Positions 13,946 through 21,523 of a stretch of DNA of 22,174 nucleotides are shown piece after piece. Location: assembly GCA_965602945.1 (NCBI GenBank), contig CBFDBC010000033.1, positions 1 through 22,174 on the forward strand. Direction: 5' to 3'. Position 1 is the stretch's first letter. Every line of letters begins with the position of its first letter. Source of the stretch: JAUXEH01 sp965602945 (GTDB taxonomy: Bacteria > Acidobacteriota > Aminicenantia > Aminicenantales > Aminicenantaceae). The position numbers were made by a program, and so were the translations under genes. Below the pieces are notes generated by a model, which ran no database searches, was not told the DNA's origin, and was given only the letters and a program-made list of their open reading frames with translations.

Positions 13946-14883
13946 GGTGTCTGGTCACCGGAGCCGCTGGATTCATCGGCTCCCATCTCTGTCACAGGCT
14001 CCTGAATACCGGTTCTTCGGTTTTGGCCGTGGACTGCTTCACCGACTACTACGCCCGCGAACTCAAGGAGGCGAACCTCGCTCCGCTGCTGGGGAAGAAA
14101 GGATTCTCGTTCATCCCCGAAGACCTCAACCGCATCGACCTGCCGGGACTGCTGGATGGGATCGACGGAGTGTTCCACCTGGCCGCCCAGGCCGGCGTGC
14201 GCGCCAGTTGGGGAAAGAGTTTTTCTGTCTACACGCAGAATAACATCGATGCCACACAGCGACTGCTGGAAGCGTCCAAAGGGACCGGTATCCGGAAATT
14301 CGTTTACGCATCCTCCTCTTCCGTCTACGGGGCCTGCCCGGAACTCCCCATGCGGGAGACCAGCCCCACTCTGCCCTTTTCGCCCTACGGCGTTAGCAAG
14401 CTGGCGGCCGAGCATCTGTGCCGGCTTTACTCCACCCACTACGGTGTCCCGACCGTGTCTCTGCGCTTCTTCACGGTCTACGGTCCCGGTCAGAGGCCGG
14501 ACATGGCCTTCCACAAGTTTTTCCGGGCGATCCGCCTCGGCAGCTCCATCCCCGTATTCGGAGACGGGCTGCAGACACGGGATTTCACCTACATCGATGA
14601 TATCGTGGACGCCAACCTGGCGGCCCTGGACCAGGGCCGCATAGGAGAGGTCTACAATGTGGGAGGCGGGCATCGGCGAATCCTCAAGGAACTCTTTCCC
14701 CTCTTCGAGGAGATATCCGGACAGAAGGTCCAGGTTCAATGGGATGAGTCCCAGAAAGGTGACGTCCCACACACCTCCGCGGATATCGAAAAAGCCGCAC
14801 GGGATCTCGCATATGCGCCCCGCACTCCATTGGAAGAGGGGCTTAAACAGGAGTGGGATTGGGTAAAAAACCTGTATGCCTGA
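13942..14883 (+). CDS. NAD-dependent sugar-nucleotide epimerase/dehydratase (extended SDR)
   Basis: The 313-residue product is an extended short-chain dehydrogenase/reductase. The NAD-binding motif is TGAAGFIGSH (6-15). FHLAAQAGVRASW, YASSSSVYG and the catalytic SPYGVSK (Tyr149, Lys153) follow. RFFTVYGPGQRPDMAF and FGDGLQTRDFTYIDDIV are typical of UDP-glucose or UDP-glucuronate 4-epimerases, as is YNVGGG near the end. It most likely supplies a UDP-sugar for envelope polysaccharide or glycosylation. GalE, UDP-glucuronate epimerase and related dehydratases cannot be told apart from this. It overlaps rpe by four bases and is followed by bamD, within an envelope-directed part of the run. Confidence 0.88.
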   Translation: MRCLVTGAAGFIGSHLCHRLLNTGSSVLAVDCFTDYYARELKEANLAPLLGKKGFSFIPEDLNRIDLPGLLDGIDGVFHLAAQAGVRASWGKSFSVYTQNNIDATQRLLEASKGTGIRKFVYASSSSVYGACPELPMRETSPTLPFSPYGVSKLAAEHLCRLYSTHYGVPTVSLRFFTVYGPGQRPDMAFHKFFRAIRLGSSIPVFGDGLQTRDFTYIDDIVDANLAALDQGRIGEVYNVGGGHRRILKELFPLFEEISGQKVQVQWDESQKGDVPHTSADIEKAARDLAYAPRTPLEEGLKQEWDWVKNLYA

Positions 14884-14900
14884 GGGAGGAGCCCCCTCCC
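14884..14900 (+). repeat. GC-rich hairpin after the epimerase stop codon
   Basis: GGGAGG (14884-14889) pairs with CCTCCC (14895-14900) around a five-base loop, beginning directly after the stop codon at 14881-14883. No U-tract follows, so it is more likely an mRNA processing, stability or translational element than a terminator. It hides a Shine-Dalgarno-like GGGAGG, leaving the AAAGGA at 14908-14913 as the ribosome binding site of the next gene. Confidence 0.4.
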
Positions 14901-14920
14901 CGCAGGCAAAGGACATTCGA

Positions 14921-15706
14921 ATGAGAAAACTAGGAATATACACCTTGAGCCTCATCTTGATCCTGGCAGCTGGGATGGGATGCGGCAGAAAAAGCGCGGA
15001 GATCGACCCGAACGTAACCTCGGATCAAGAACTCTTCGAACTGGGCGAGCAGAACATCAAGAAGGACCCGGAAAAGGGACGGCTGTACTTCCGCCAGGTG
15101 ATCGATTCCTTCCCACGTAGCTTCTATGCCCAGAGGGCCAAACTGGCGATCGCCGATTCGTATTTCAAGCAGGGAGATGAAGGCAGCATGATCATCGCAG
15201 CCTCGGAATACCGTGAGTTCATATCCCTCTTCCCCTACAGCCCCTCAGCCGCCTACGCCCAATACCAGATCGCCATGTCCTATTTCAACAAGGTCTTGAA
15301 ACCCGGAAGAGACCAGTCAAAGACAGAGCAAGCCGTGCTCGAGTTCCGGCAGGTGATAAACAAGTTCCCTCTAAGCGAAGAGGCCGAGCAGGCCAGGGAA
15401 AAAGTTCGGGATTGTGAGGAGCGCCTGGCCCAGCATTCCTTCACCGTCGCCTATCACTACTACAAGCGGCGCGCCTACAAGGCGGCGGTCAGCCGGCTCA
15501 CGGAGATCCTGACGGAGTTTCCCAACTTTTCCGAGATGGACAGGGTGTACTTCGTCCTGGCGGATTCCTATTACCGAGGCACTTTGTATGAAGATAGCGT
15601 CCCCTATTTCCAGAAGCTCATCTCTGACTATCCCAACAGCAGATTTGCCTCTCTGGCTGTGAAAAGGATGGCGGAGATTGAGAAAATCCCGATAAAAAAG
15701 GACTAG
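14921..15706 (+). CDS. bamD: Outer-membrane assembly lipoprotein BamD-like
   Basis: The 261-residue product starts MRKLGIY with a lipoprotein signal peptide ending AAGMGC (Cys21 would be lipidated). The mature part is a series of TPR-like helical repeats: ELFELGEQNIKKDPEKGRLY, FRQVIDSFPRSFYAQRAKLA, AASEYREFISLFPYSPSAAY, LEFRQVINKFPLSEEAEQA, HYYKRRAYKAAVSRLTEILT and PYFQKLISDYPNSRFASLA. This is the BamD (YfiO/ComL) layout. BamD works with BamA in folding outer-membrane barrels. A start at 14876 would put 15 polar residues before the signal peptide and lies inside the previous gene, so ATG 14921 with AAAGGA upstream is chosen. It sits 12 bases before a barrel protein gene, a fitting client. Other outer-membrane TPR lipoproteins are possible. 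Confidence 0.85.
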   Translation: MRKLGIYTLSLILILAAGMGCGRKSAEIDPNVTSDQELFELGEQNIKKDPEKGRLYFRQVIDSFPRSFYAQRAKLAIADSYFKQGDEGSMIIAASEYREFISLFPYSPSAAYAQYQIAMSYFNKVLKPGRDQSKTEQAVLEFRQVINKFPLSEEAEQAREKVRDCEERLAQHSFTVAYHYYKRRAYKAAVSRLTEILTEFPNFSEMDRVYFVLADSYYRGTLYEDSVPYFQKLISDYPNSRFASLAVKRMAEIEKIPIKKD

Positions 15707-15718
15707 GAGAGTAAATCC

Positions 15719-16495
15719 ATGACAAAGTCGGCCGTTGTACTGAGCCTCATGATTCTGATCCTGGCAGGGTCGGTACCCGCATACGCCCAGAGCGAATCCG
15801 GTCTGATCCAGGATATCCGCATAAAGGCCACTGCCGGTTTCGAGTATTTCCAGCGAACGATCGTCTGGGATGATTCCGACGAGACAGGCAAACTCAGATC
15901 CTCGCTCTTCACATTCCGTCCCGCCCTGGAGTTCAACCAGAGGATCTCCCTGGTTGGGATCGTGGGTTACACTCTCTCCGACCACGGCAGCGTTTTCTGC
16001 CGAGAGCTGCCCCTGTCGATTGAACTCGACTTGGGCAGCGTCGGGGGCTGGATTTTTGGAGGAGAACTGGCAGCCATGCTGGTGGAAACCGGCGATTTTG
16101 AGATTGGGGTACGGGGAGAATACGTCTCTTACAAAGGGAAGGAGCAGGTCTTCGAGATCCCAGGGCTGGCAGTGGATGGTGAGTTGCTCACACAAGCGAA
16201 ATGGCAGCGGGCGCATGCCGGGCTGCAGTTCACATACGTCCGGTATGCGTATATCTTCCCGTACCTGCGGGTCGCCTATGAAGACCTCTGGGGGCGACTG
16301 GCTGTTCAGCAGGATATACTGGACCTCACGGGTTCGCAGGAGAGAACACTCAAGTCCCGCGGGAAATTCAACGCGGTGCTGGGCCTGGATTACGAGCCCC
16401 TCGACCGCTGGATCATCAAGGGAGAGCTTTCTATCCTTCCCAACTCGAGCACCGTGGATTGGGGCGTGATGGCGAGCCTCTCCTACGCGTTCTAG
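15719..16495 (+). CDS. Predicted outer-membrane beta-barrel protein of unknown function
   Basis: The 258-residue product has a clear signal peptide (MTKSAVVLSLMILILAG, cleavage probably after AYA). What follows alternates polar and hydrophobic residues in strand-sized units rich in Gly, Tyr and Phe (for example KATAGFEYFQRTIVW, RISLVGIVGYTLSD, FEIGVRGEYVSYKG, FPYLRVAYEDLWG and IKGELSILPN). It ends in MASLSYAF. A terminal Phe after an alternating strand is the usual BAM recognition signal. The size suits a barrel of about 10-12 strands. I do not recognise a family. AGGAG precedes the ATG. It lies between bamD and a secreted protease gene, 12 and 27 bases away, suggesting a shared envelope role. 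Confidence 0.75.
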   Translation: MTKSAVVLSLMILILAGSVPAYAQSESGLIQDIRIKATAGFEYFQRTIVWDDSDETGKLRSSLFTFRPALEFNQRISLVGIVGYTLSDHGSVFCRELPLSIELDLGSVGGWIFGGELAAMLVETGDFEIGVRGEYVSYKGKEQVFEIPGLAVDGELLTQAKWQRAHAGLQFTYVRYAYIFPYLRVAYEDLWGRLAVQQDILDLTGSQERTLKSRGKFNAVLGLDYEPLDRWIIKGELSILPNSSTVDWGVMASLSYAF

Positions 16496-16522
16496 CCCGA
16501 CATCCTGAGGAGGAAAACGAAC

Positions 16523-17881
16523 ATGAAAGCGAAACAAAAAGGGTTGGTGCTGTTCATAACATTCCTTTTCACGCTCCCGAGCCTGCAGGCCCTGACTCAG
16601 CAGACCGGACCGGGGCAGGAACGTATCCGGGGAGGAAAGGAGCGCGGCCGCCAGGGATATGCTCTGGATCGCGATACCGGCAAAGAAACGGACGAGAAGC
16701 CGGAGTATGCGTCCGATCACATCCTGGTCAAATTCAATCCAGTGCTCACAACCCAGCATGTCGACTCCATAGTCCAGGCCTATGGGAGCCGGACTTCCCG
16801 GATGATCCCGGTCGTAGGCCTGTACCGTGTGGATGTCCCCGTCGGTTCCAACGTCGAGGAGATGGTGGCGGCGTGGAGTCAGAACTATTTCGTGGAATAC
16901 GCCAAGCCGGATTACATCGCCCGTGTCGCGGTCACCCCCAACGACCTTTTCTTCACGGAACAGTACGCTCTCTCCAACACCGGCCAGGTACTGATACCGG
17001 GAAGCCCCGGCGGGACGCCCAACGCCGATATCAGCGCCACCACGGCCTGGGAGGAGACGAAGGGGGACGAAAACATCCTCATCGCCATCGTCGACACCGG
17101 AGTGGATCTCGTCCACCCGGACCTCGTGAACAAGATCGCCTCTCCGGGCAAGGACTTCGTAAACGGCGACGATGACGCCACGGACGACCACTGGCACGGG
17201 ACTTCCGTGGCCGGGATCGCGGCCGCCGAGACCAACAACGGGATAGGCATCGCCGGCGTGGCCTGGAACTGCATGATCCTGCCCGTCAAGGTCATGGATG
17301 AAGATGGATCCGGATTCTACGCTGACGTGATCGAAGGTATCATCTGGGCCGTGGACAACGGCGCCCATGTCTTGAACCTCAGCGTGGGCGGAGACATCGA
17401 CGACCCGGACCTGATGGCCGCGGTCAGGTACGCCTTTCAGAACGGGGTGGTCGTGGTCGCCTCAAGCGGGAACGAAGGGGCCTCCGTGGTTTTCCCAGCC
17501 GCTTATGACAACTACGTGCTGGCCGTGGCCTCTACGGACCAGGATGACGTCAGAACTCCCTCGTCCAATTTCGGGCCGGAGATCGCCGTGGCCGCTCCGG
17601 GGGATGTCATCATGACCACCTATCCGGTATGGGACACTCCCCCAGGGTTCCATCCTTATGTTTATGCCAGCGGAACATCGTTCGCGGCCCCGCAGGTGTC
17701 AGGCATGGCCGCCCTCATCCTGAGCATCAAACCCTGGATGGATGTGCCCGACATCATGAATGTCATCCGGTACACGGCCGACGATGTCAACGCAGACGAA
17801 TACCCCGGGCCGGATGATTATATCGGTTACGGCCGCATTAACCTGGATACGGCACTGGTGCCGATCCCGATCAAGAAATAG
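16523..17881 (+). CDS. Secreted S8 family (subtilisin-like) serine protease
   Basis: The 452-residue product begins with a signal peptide (MKAKQKGLVLFITFLFTLPSLQA). A propeptide-like region (about 50-150) contains DHILVKFNP and YRVDVP, like fervidolysin-type inhibitory prodomains. The catalytic domain carries the full triad: Asp191 in AIVDTGVDLVHPDL, His225 in HWHGTSVAGI and Ser386 in ASGTSFAAPQVSG, with the oxyanion Asn317 in SSGNEG. The protein ends soon after the catalytic domain (VPIPIKK), without a sorting or repeat domain. An active periplasmic or secreted endopeptidase made as a zymogen is expected. GAGGAGG precedes the ATG. It sits between the barrel protein gene and recN. Confidence 0.93.
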   Translation: MKAKQKGLVLFITFLFTLPSLQALTQQTGPGQERIRGGKERGRQGYALDRDTGKETDEKPEYASDHILVKFNPVLTTQHVDSIVQAYGSRTSRMIPVVGLYRVDVPVGSNVEEMVAAWSQNYFVEYAKPDYIARVAVTPNDLFFTEQYALSNTGQVLIPGSPGGTPNADISATTAWEETKGDENILIAIVDTGVDLVHPDLVNKIASPGKDFVNGDDDATDDHWHGTSVAGIAAAETNNGIGIAGVAWNCMILPVKVMDEDGSGFYADVIEGIIWAVDNGAHVLNLSVGGDIDDPDLMAAVRYAFQNGVVVVASSGNEGASVVFPAAYDNYVLAVASTDQDDVRTPSSNFGPEIAVAAPGDVIMTTYPVWDTPPGFHPYVYASGTSFAAPQVSGMAALILSIKPWMDVPDIMNVIRYTADDVNADEYPGPDDYIGYGRINLDTALVPIPIKK

Positions 17882-17908
17882 AGTCGAAAACTGCCTTGTG
17901 GGCGAGTC

Positions 17909-19576
17909 ATGCTGAAGTCCCTGCTCATCAAAAACCTGGCCACCATCGAAGAGGTGGAGCTGGGACTGGAATCCGGGTTCACCGTCCTGACCGGGGAGAC
18001 CGGGGCCGGTAAATCCATCCTCATCGAGAGCATCCGGCTGGCATTGGGAGACAAGGGTTCCGTCGATGTCATCCGTACGGGCGCCAGCGGGACTTCGATC
18101 GAAGCCGTATTCGATAGGGTGAACACCCCAGAAGAGGAGAGCGGCGAGATCTATGTCCAGCGCCGGATCACGGAAAAGGGACCCGGCCGGGGATACATCG
18201 ACGGGACCCTGGTCCCGCTCAAAAACCTCCGCGCGCTGGGGGATTCTCTGGTCGACATCTACGGGCAGAACGACCATGTATTCCTGCGCGTGGCGGAAAA
18301 CCAGATGGATTACCTCGATCACTATGCAGGAGCCCTGGATATCAGAAAGCAGGTCGCCCGGGCCGCCGCCTCCATCCGACAGCTGTTTCGCCGCAAGCGT
18401 GAGCTTCTGACCTCGGCCCAGGACCGCAAACGCCGCCTGGATTTCCTGGTGTATCAGATCCAGGAGATCGAAAAAGCCGAGTTGACACCGGATGAGGAAG
18501 AGGAGATCCGGACGGAACGGCTCCTCCTGAAAAACAGCGAGAAGATAGGCGGCTGGGTGGAAGAGGCGCTGAGCCTCTCCTACACGGGAGATGGATCCCT
18601 AAACGATCTCCTCTCCCGGCTGCAGCCCCTGCTGGAGCATCTGGCGGAGTTCGACGCCGGATGCAAGGCCGCCTCCCAGAGTGTGCAGGAGCTTGCCATC
18701 ACGATCAAGGAACTGGGCGATCACCTGATCCATTTCCAGGAGAGCAAAGGCAGATCGCCCGAGAGGCTGGAACAGATCGAGACCCGGCTTTCTCAGATCG
18801 AGGGCCTTAAGCGCAAGTACGGCTCCGACGTGGAAGAAATCCTGAGCTTCCTCCAAAAATGTCAAGACGAACACGCCGAACTGGACGGGAGTGAAGAACG
18901 CCTGCAGGAGGTGGACGAGGAACTGAAGGACCGGCTTCAGGATTACGATCTCCTCTCCAGCTCGCTGCGGGAAAAGCGGGCCAAGTCCGCTCGGAAACTG
19001 GAGAAGGAAGTCGAGCGGGAGATAGGACAGCTGGGGATGAAAAAGGCCCGCTTCAAGATCGAACTCCGTCCCCGCCCCCGGGACCCGGAACGACTGGACC
19101 TCCTGCAGGACTCAGGGACCGAAGATGTGGAATTCCTGCTCAGCCCCAATCCCGGGGAGGATCTCAAGCCCCTGCGAAAGATCGCTTCGGGTGGAGAGCT
19201 GTCTCGGTTCATGCTGGCCCTCAAGTCCGTGGGCAAGGATACGCGTGGTGGGAAGACGCTGATCTTCGACGAGATCGATGCCGGCATCGGGGGCCGGACC
19301 GCGGAATTCGTCGCCCTTAAGCTGCGCGCACTGGCCCGCATGAACCAGGTTATCTGCATCACACACCTCCCCCAGATCGCCTCCTTTGCCACACACCATT
19401 TCAGGATCGACAAAAAGATTTCCAGGAACCGGACCTACACCGGAGTCCTCGAACTTACCGGCCGGCAGCGGATCGAGGAGATAGCACGCCTCCTGGCGGG
19501 CAGCCACATCACCCCTGCGACACTTAAAACCGCCCGGGAGATGCTCGAGAGCCGCGGGGAAAAGGAACCGGAATAA
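17909..19576 (+). CDS. recN: DNA repair protein RecN
   Basis: An SMC-like ATPase of 555 residues acting early in double-strand break repair. The N-terminal ATP half has LKSLLIKNLATIEEVELGLE and Walker A TGETGAGKS (28-36). The middle is predicted coiled coil, with the QIQEIEKAELTPDEE hinge-side motif typical of RecN. The C-terminal half has the signature IASGGELSRFMLALK and Walker B TLIFDEIDAGIGGRTA, followed by CITHLPQIASFA. Length matches the family. It starts 27 bases after the protease gene without a strong Shine-Dalgarno. Its stop is 13 bases before the next gene. No LexA-like operator was noticed in front, so expression is probably from the operon. Confidence 0.96.
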   Translation: MLKSLLIKNLATIEEVELGLESGFTVLTGETGAGKSILIESIRLALGDKGSVDVIRTGASGTSIEAVFDRVNTPEEESGEIYVQRRITEKGPGRGYIDGTLVPLKNLRALGDSLVDIYGQNDHVFLRVAENQMDYLDHYAGALDIRKQVARAAASIRQLFRRKRELLTSAQDRKRRLDFLVYQIQEIEKAELTPDEEEEIRTERLLLKNSEKIGGWVEEALSLSYTGDGSLNDLLSRLQPLLEHLAEFDAGCKAASQSVQELAITIKELGDHLIHFQESKGRSPERLEQIETRLSQIEGLKRKYGSDVEEILSFLQKCQDEHAELDGSEERLQEVDEELKDRLQDYDLLSSSLREKRAKSARKLEKEVEREIGQLGMKKARFKIELRPRPRDPERLDLLQDSGTEDVEFLLSPNPGEDLKPLRKIASGGELSRFMLALKSVGKDTRGGKTLIFDEIDAGIGGRTAEFVALKLRALARMNQVICITHLPQIASFATHHFRIDKKISRNRTYTGVLELTGRQRIEEIARLLAGSHITPATLKTAREMLESRGEKEPE

Positions 19577-19589
19577 GGAGACACGAGAC

Positions 19590-20036
19590 ATGACCCAGCT
19601 TCCCGACAGAGCGGAAAAGGAATTCGAAAGCGGCTTCAGCTGCTCCCAGGCCGTGCTGGCCGCCTTCAGTCAATCCCTGGGAATGGAGCGCGACACAGCC
19701 CTGAAGATCGCACAACCCTTCGGAGGCGGTATGGCCCAGAGGGGTGAAACCTGCGGTGCCGTAACCGGGGCCTATATGGTCCTGGGCCTCAAATATGGCC
19801 GCACCCTGGCCGAGGATGCCCAGGCGCGTGACAAGACCTATGCTCTCATGCGGGAATTCATCGAGCGCTTCACGGCCGCGCATGGATCGCTGCAATGCCG
19901 GGACCTGCTAGGATTCCGACTGGACGATCCGGACGGGCATGCGCGGGCCGAGGAAGCCGGTCTGTTTCGGGACCTCTGCCCCCGTCTCGTTCGCAGTGCG
20001 GCAGAAATAGTGGAAGACCTCCTCTCCTCCGCATAA
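19590..20036 (+). CDS. C_GCAxxG_C_C family putative redox/metal protein
   Basis: A 148-residue cytoplasmic protein with the four conserved cysteines of the C_GCAxxG_C_C family: Cys18 in SGFSCSQAV, Cys55 in GETCGAVTGA, Cys103 in LQCRDLL and Cys130 in RDLCPRLV. An FGGGM motif lies before the second. The spacing matches the family, whose members are thought to bind a metal or act in redox chemistry, but whose biochemical role is not established. GGAG lies nine bases before the ATG. It sits between recN and miaB with 13-base gaps, and may support the Fe-S enzyme MiaB, though this is speculation from position only. Confidence 0.9.
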   Translation: MTQLPDRAEKEFESGFSCSQAVLAAFSQSLGMERDTALKIAQPFGGGMAQRGETCGAVTGAYMVLGLKYGRTLAEDAQARDKTYALMREFIERFTAAHGSLQCRDLLGFRLDDPDGHARAEEAGLFRDLCPRLVRSAAEIVEDLLSSA

Positions 20037-20049
20037 CAAGAGACACGAC

Positions 20050-21384
20050 ATGCCCTCCCCCGCCCCAGGCCAAAGCCTCTTTGGATCAAGATTCCATATA
20101 CACACCTTTGGCTGCCAGATGAATGAGAATGACTCCGAGCACATGGCCGGCCTGCTCCTGGAAGCGGGAGCTGAGAAGGCCATTTCCGCGGAAGACAGCG
20201 ACATCATCCTCATCAACACCTGTGCGGTGCGCGCCAAATCCGTGGACAAGGTCTACTCGCTACTGGGACGCATGAAGCGAATCAAACAGGCATCCCATGG
20301 TGTGCAGATCGCGGTGACCGGCTGCGTGGCCCAAATCTACCGCGACGAGATCCGGAGACGGTACCCGTTTGTAGATCTGATCGTAGGGCCTGACAATTAT
20401 CCCGCACTGCCTGAAATGCTGGAAAAACGCCGCATCCGGACTCAGGCCGCCACCGGCTGGCACTCGGGCTGGCAGGAGATCCGGGCCGGATACCGCGCCA
20501 AAGGGATAAGCGGATTCGTCACGATCATGGAGGGCTGCAACAATTTCTGCAGCTACTGCGTCGTGCCCTTTACGCGGGGTCGGGAAAAGTTCCGGCCGGC
20601 TTCTCAGATCCTCGAGGAGACCGAGGAACTGGCAGCCAAGGGCTATCGGGAGGCGCAGCTTCTGGGCCAGAACGTCAATGTCTACCGGGACCCGGAACAT
20701 GGCACCAGCTTCCCGGCCCTGCTGCAGGAGTTGGGGCGGATCCGGGGCATCGCCTGGATCCGGTTCATCACCTCCCATCCCCGGGATTTTTCGCTCGAGC
20801 TGGGCCTGGCCATGAAGGAGGTTCCCCAGGTGTGTCACCAGCTGCACCTGCCGATTCAGGCGGGCGCCGACTCCGTCCTCCGTGCTATGAACCGGGGATA
20901 CACAAGGTCCGATTACATGGAGAGGATCGGCATGCTGCGGTCGCTCATGCCCGACATCGCGCTGAGCACGGATATCATCGTGGGCTTTCCCGGAGAGAGC
21001 GAACAGGATTTCGAGGACACGCTGCGTGTTCTCGAGGAGGTGAGGTTCACCAATATTTTTTCCTTCCGTTACTCTCCCCGGCCGCGCACCGCAGCCTCCC
21101 GCACGCTTCCCGATTCTGTGCCCCTGGAAGAGAAGAAAAGGCGGCTCATGCGCGTCCAGAGCCTGCAGAAGCAGATACAGCTGGAAATACACCGGGACCT
21201 GACAGGCCGGTCCATGGAGGTCCTGTGCATGGGGCCGAGCAAGAAAGACGGATCCGTGTATTCCGGCCGCAACGCCGCCAACCAGGTGGTCAATTTCAGC
21301 GCCTCCCGGGACCCGACCGGGACCTTTGTCCGGGTTGAAATCACAGGGTACGGCCCCTATTCGCTCAAAGGAAAACTAGCCTGA
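20050..21384 (+). CDS. miaB: tRNA-2-methylthio-N6-dimethylallyladenosine synthase
   Basis: A radical-SAM methylthiotransferase of 444 residues that adds a methylthio group to i6A37 of tRNAs. The N-terminal UPF0004 domain carries three cluster cysteines: Cys22 in HTFGCQMNENDSE, one in INTCAVRAKS and one in VTGCVAQ. The radical-SAM CxxxCxxC is GCNNFCSYCVVPFTRGRE (Cys163, Cys167, Cys170). The GQNVNVY, ITSHPRDF, LHLPIQAGAD and DIIVGFPGE motifs are typical of MiaB rather than RimO or MtaB. A TRAM domain occupies about 375-440. Length is normal. It starts 13 bases after the C_GCAxxG_C_C gene with only a weak Shine-Dalgarno. It is the last gene of the tightly packed run. Confidence 0.96.
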   Translation: MPSPAPGQSLFGSRFHIHTFGCQMNENDSEHMAGLLLEAGAEKAISAEDSDIILINTCAVRAKSVDKVYSLLGRMKRIKQASHGVQIAVTGCVAQIYRDEIRRRYPFVDLIVGPDNYPALPEMLEKRRIRTQAATGWHSGWQEIRAGYRAKGISGFVTIMEGCNNFCSYCVVPFTRGREKFRPASQILEETEELAAKGYREAQLLGQNVNVYRDPEHGTSFPALLQELGRIRGIAWIRFITSHPRDFSLELGLAMKEVPQVCHQLHLPIQAGADSVLRAMNRGYTRSDYMERIGMLRSLMPDIALSTDIIVGFPGESEQDFEDTLRVLEEVRFTNIFSFRYSPRPRTAASRTLPDSVPLEEKKRRLMRVQSLQKQIQLEIHRDLTGRSMEVLCMGPSKKDGSVYSGRNAANQVVNFSASRDPTGTFVRVEITGYGPYSLKGKLA

Positions 21385-21523
21385 ATTGGTTGCATTAGCC
21401 ATGCTTTTGTGGTAAAAACTACCAAATCCGAATCCGGAATACGATTCGAATGAAGGCGGATGGGCCAATTAAGACAGGCCGGTTGAATTGATCGATCGAT
21501 AGTATAAAGGGAAGGTAGGTCAA
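21385..21523. other. Intergenic gap before the pyrophosphatase gene with small inverted repeats
   Basis: The 139 bases hold a TGGTA/TACCA hairpin (21410-21414 with 21420-21424), a CGAATC/GATTCG repeat (21429-21434 with 21443-21448), and a palindromic ATCGATCGAT (21491-21500). None has a following T-run, so no intrinsic terminator is evident after miaB. TATAAA at 21503-21508 lacks a good -35 partner, so I cannot assign a promoter. The GGGAAGG at 21509-21515 probably serves as ribosome binding site. Confidence 0.35.

Noticed and set aside
14876..14923. ATG at 14876 as the start of bamD
   Set aside because: It lies in the previous gene, has no ribosome binding site, and adds polar residues ahead of the signal peptide.
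15371..17368. Very long open frame (665 codons) on the minus strand across bamD, the barrel and the protease
   Set aside because: It runs antisense to three genes with clear signal peptides and motifs, and its translation shows no family resemblance.
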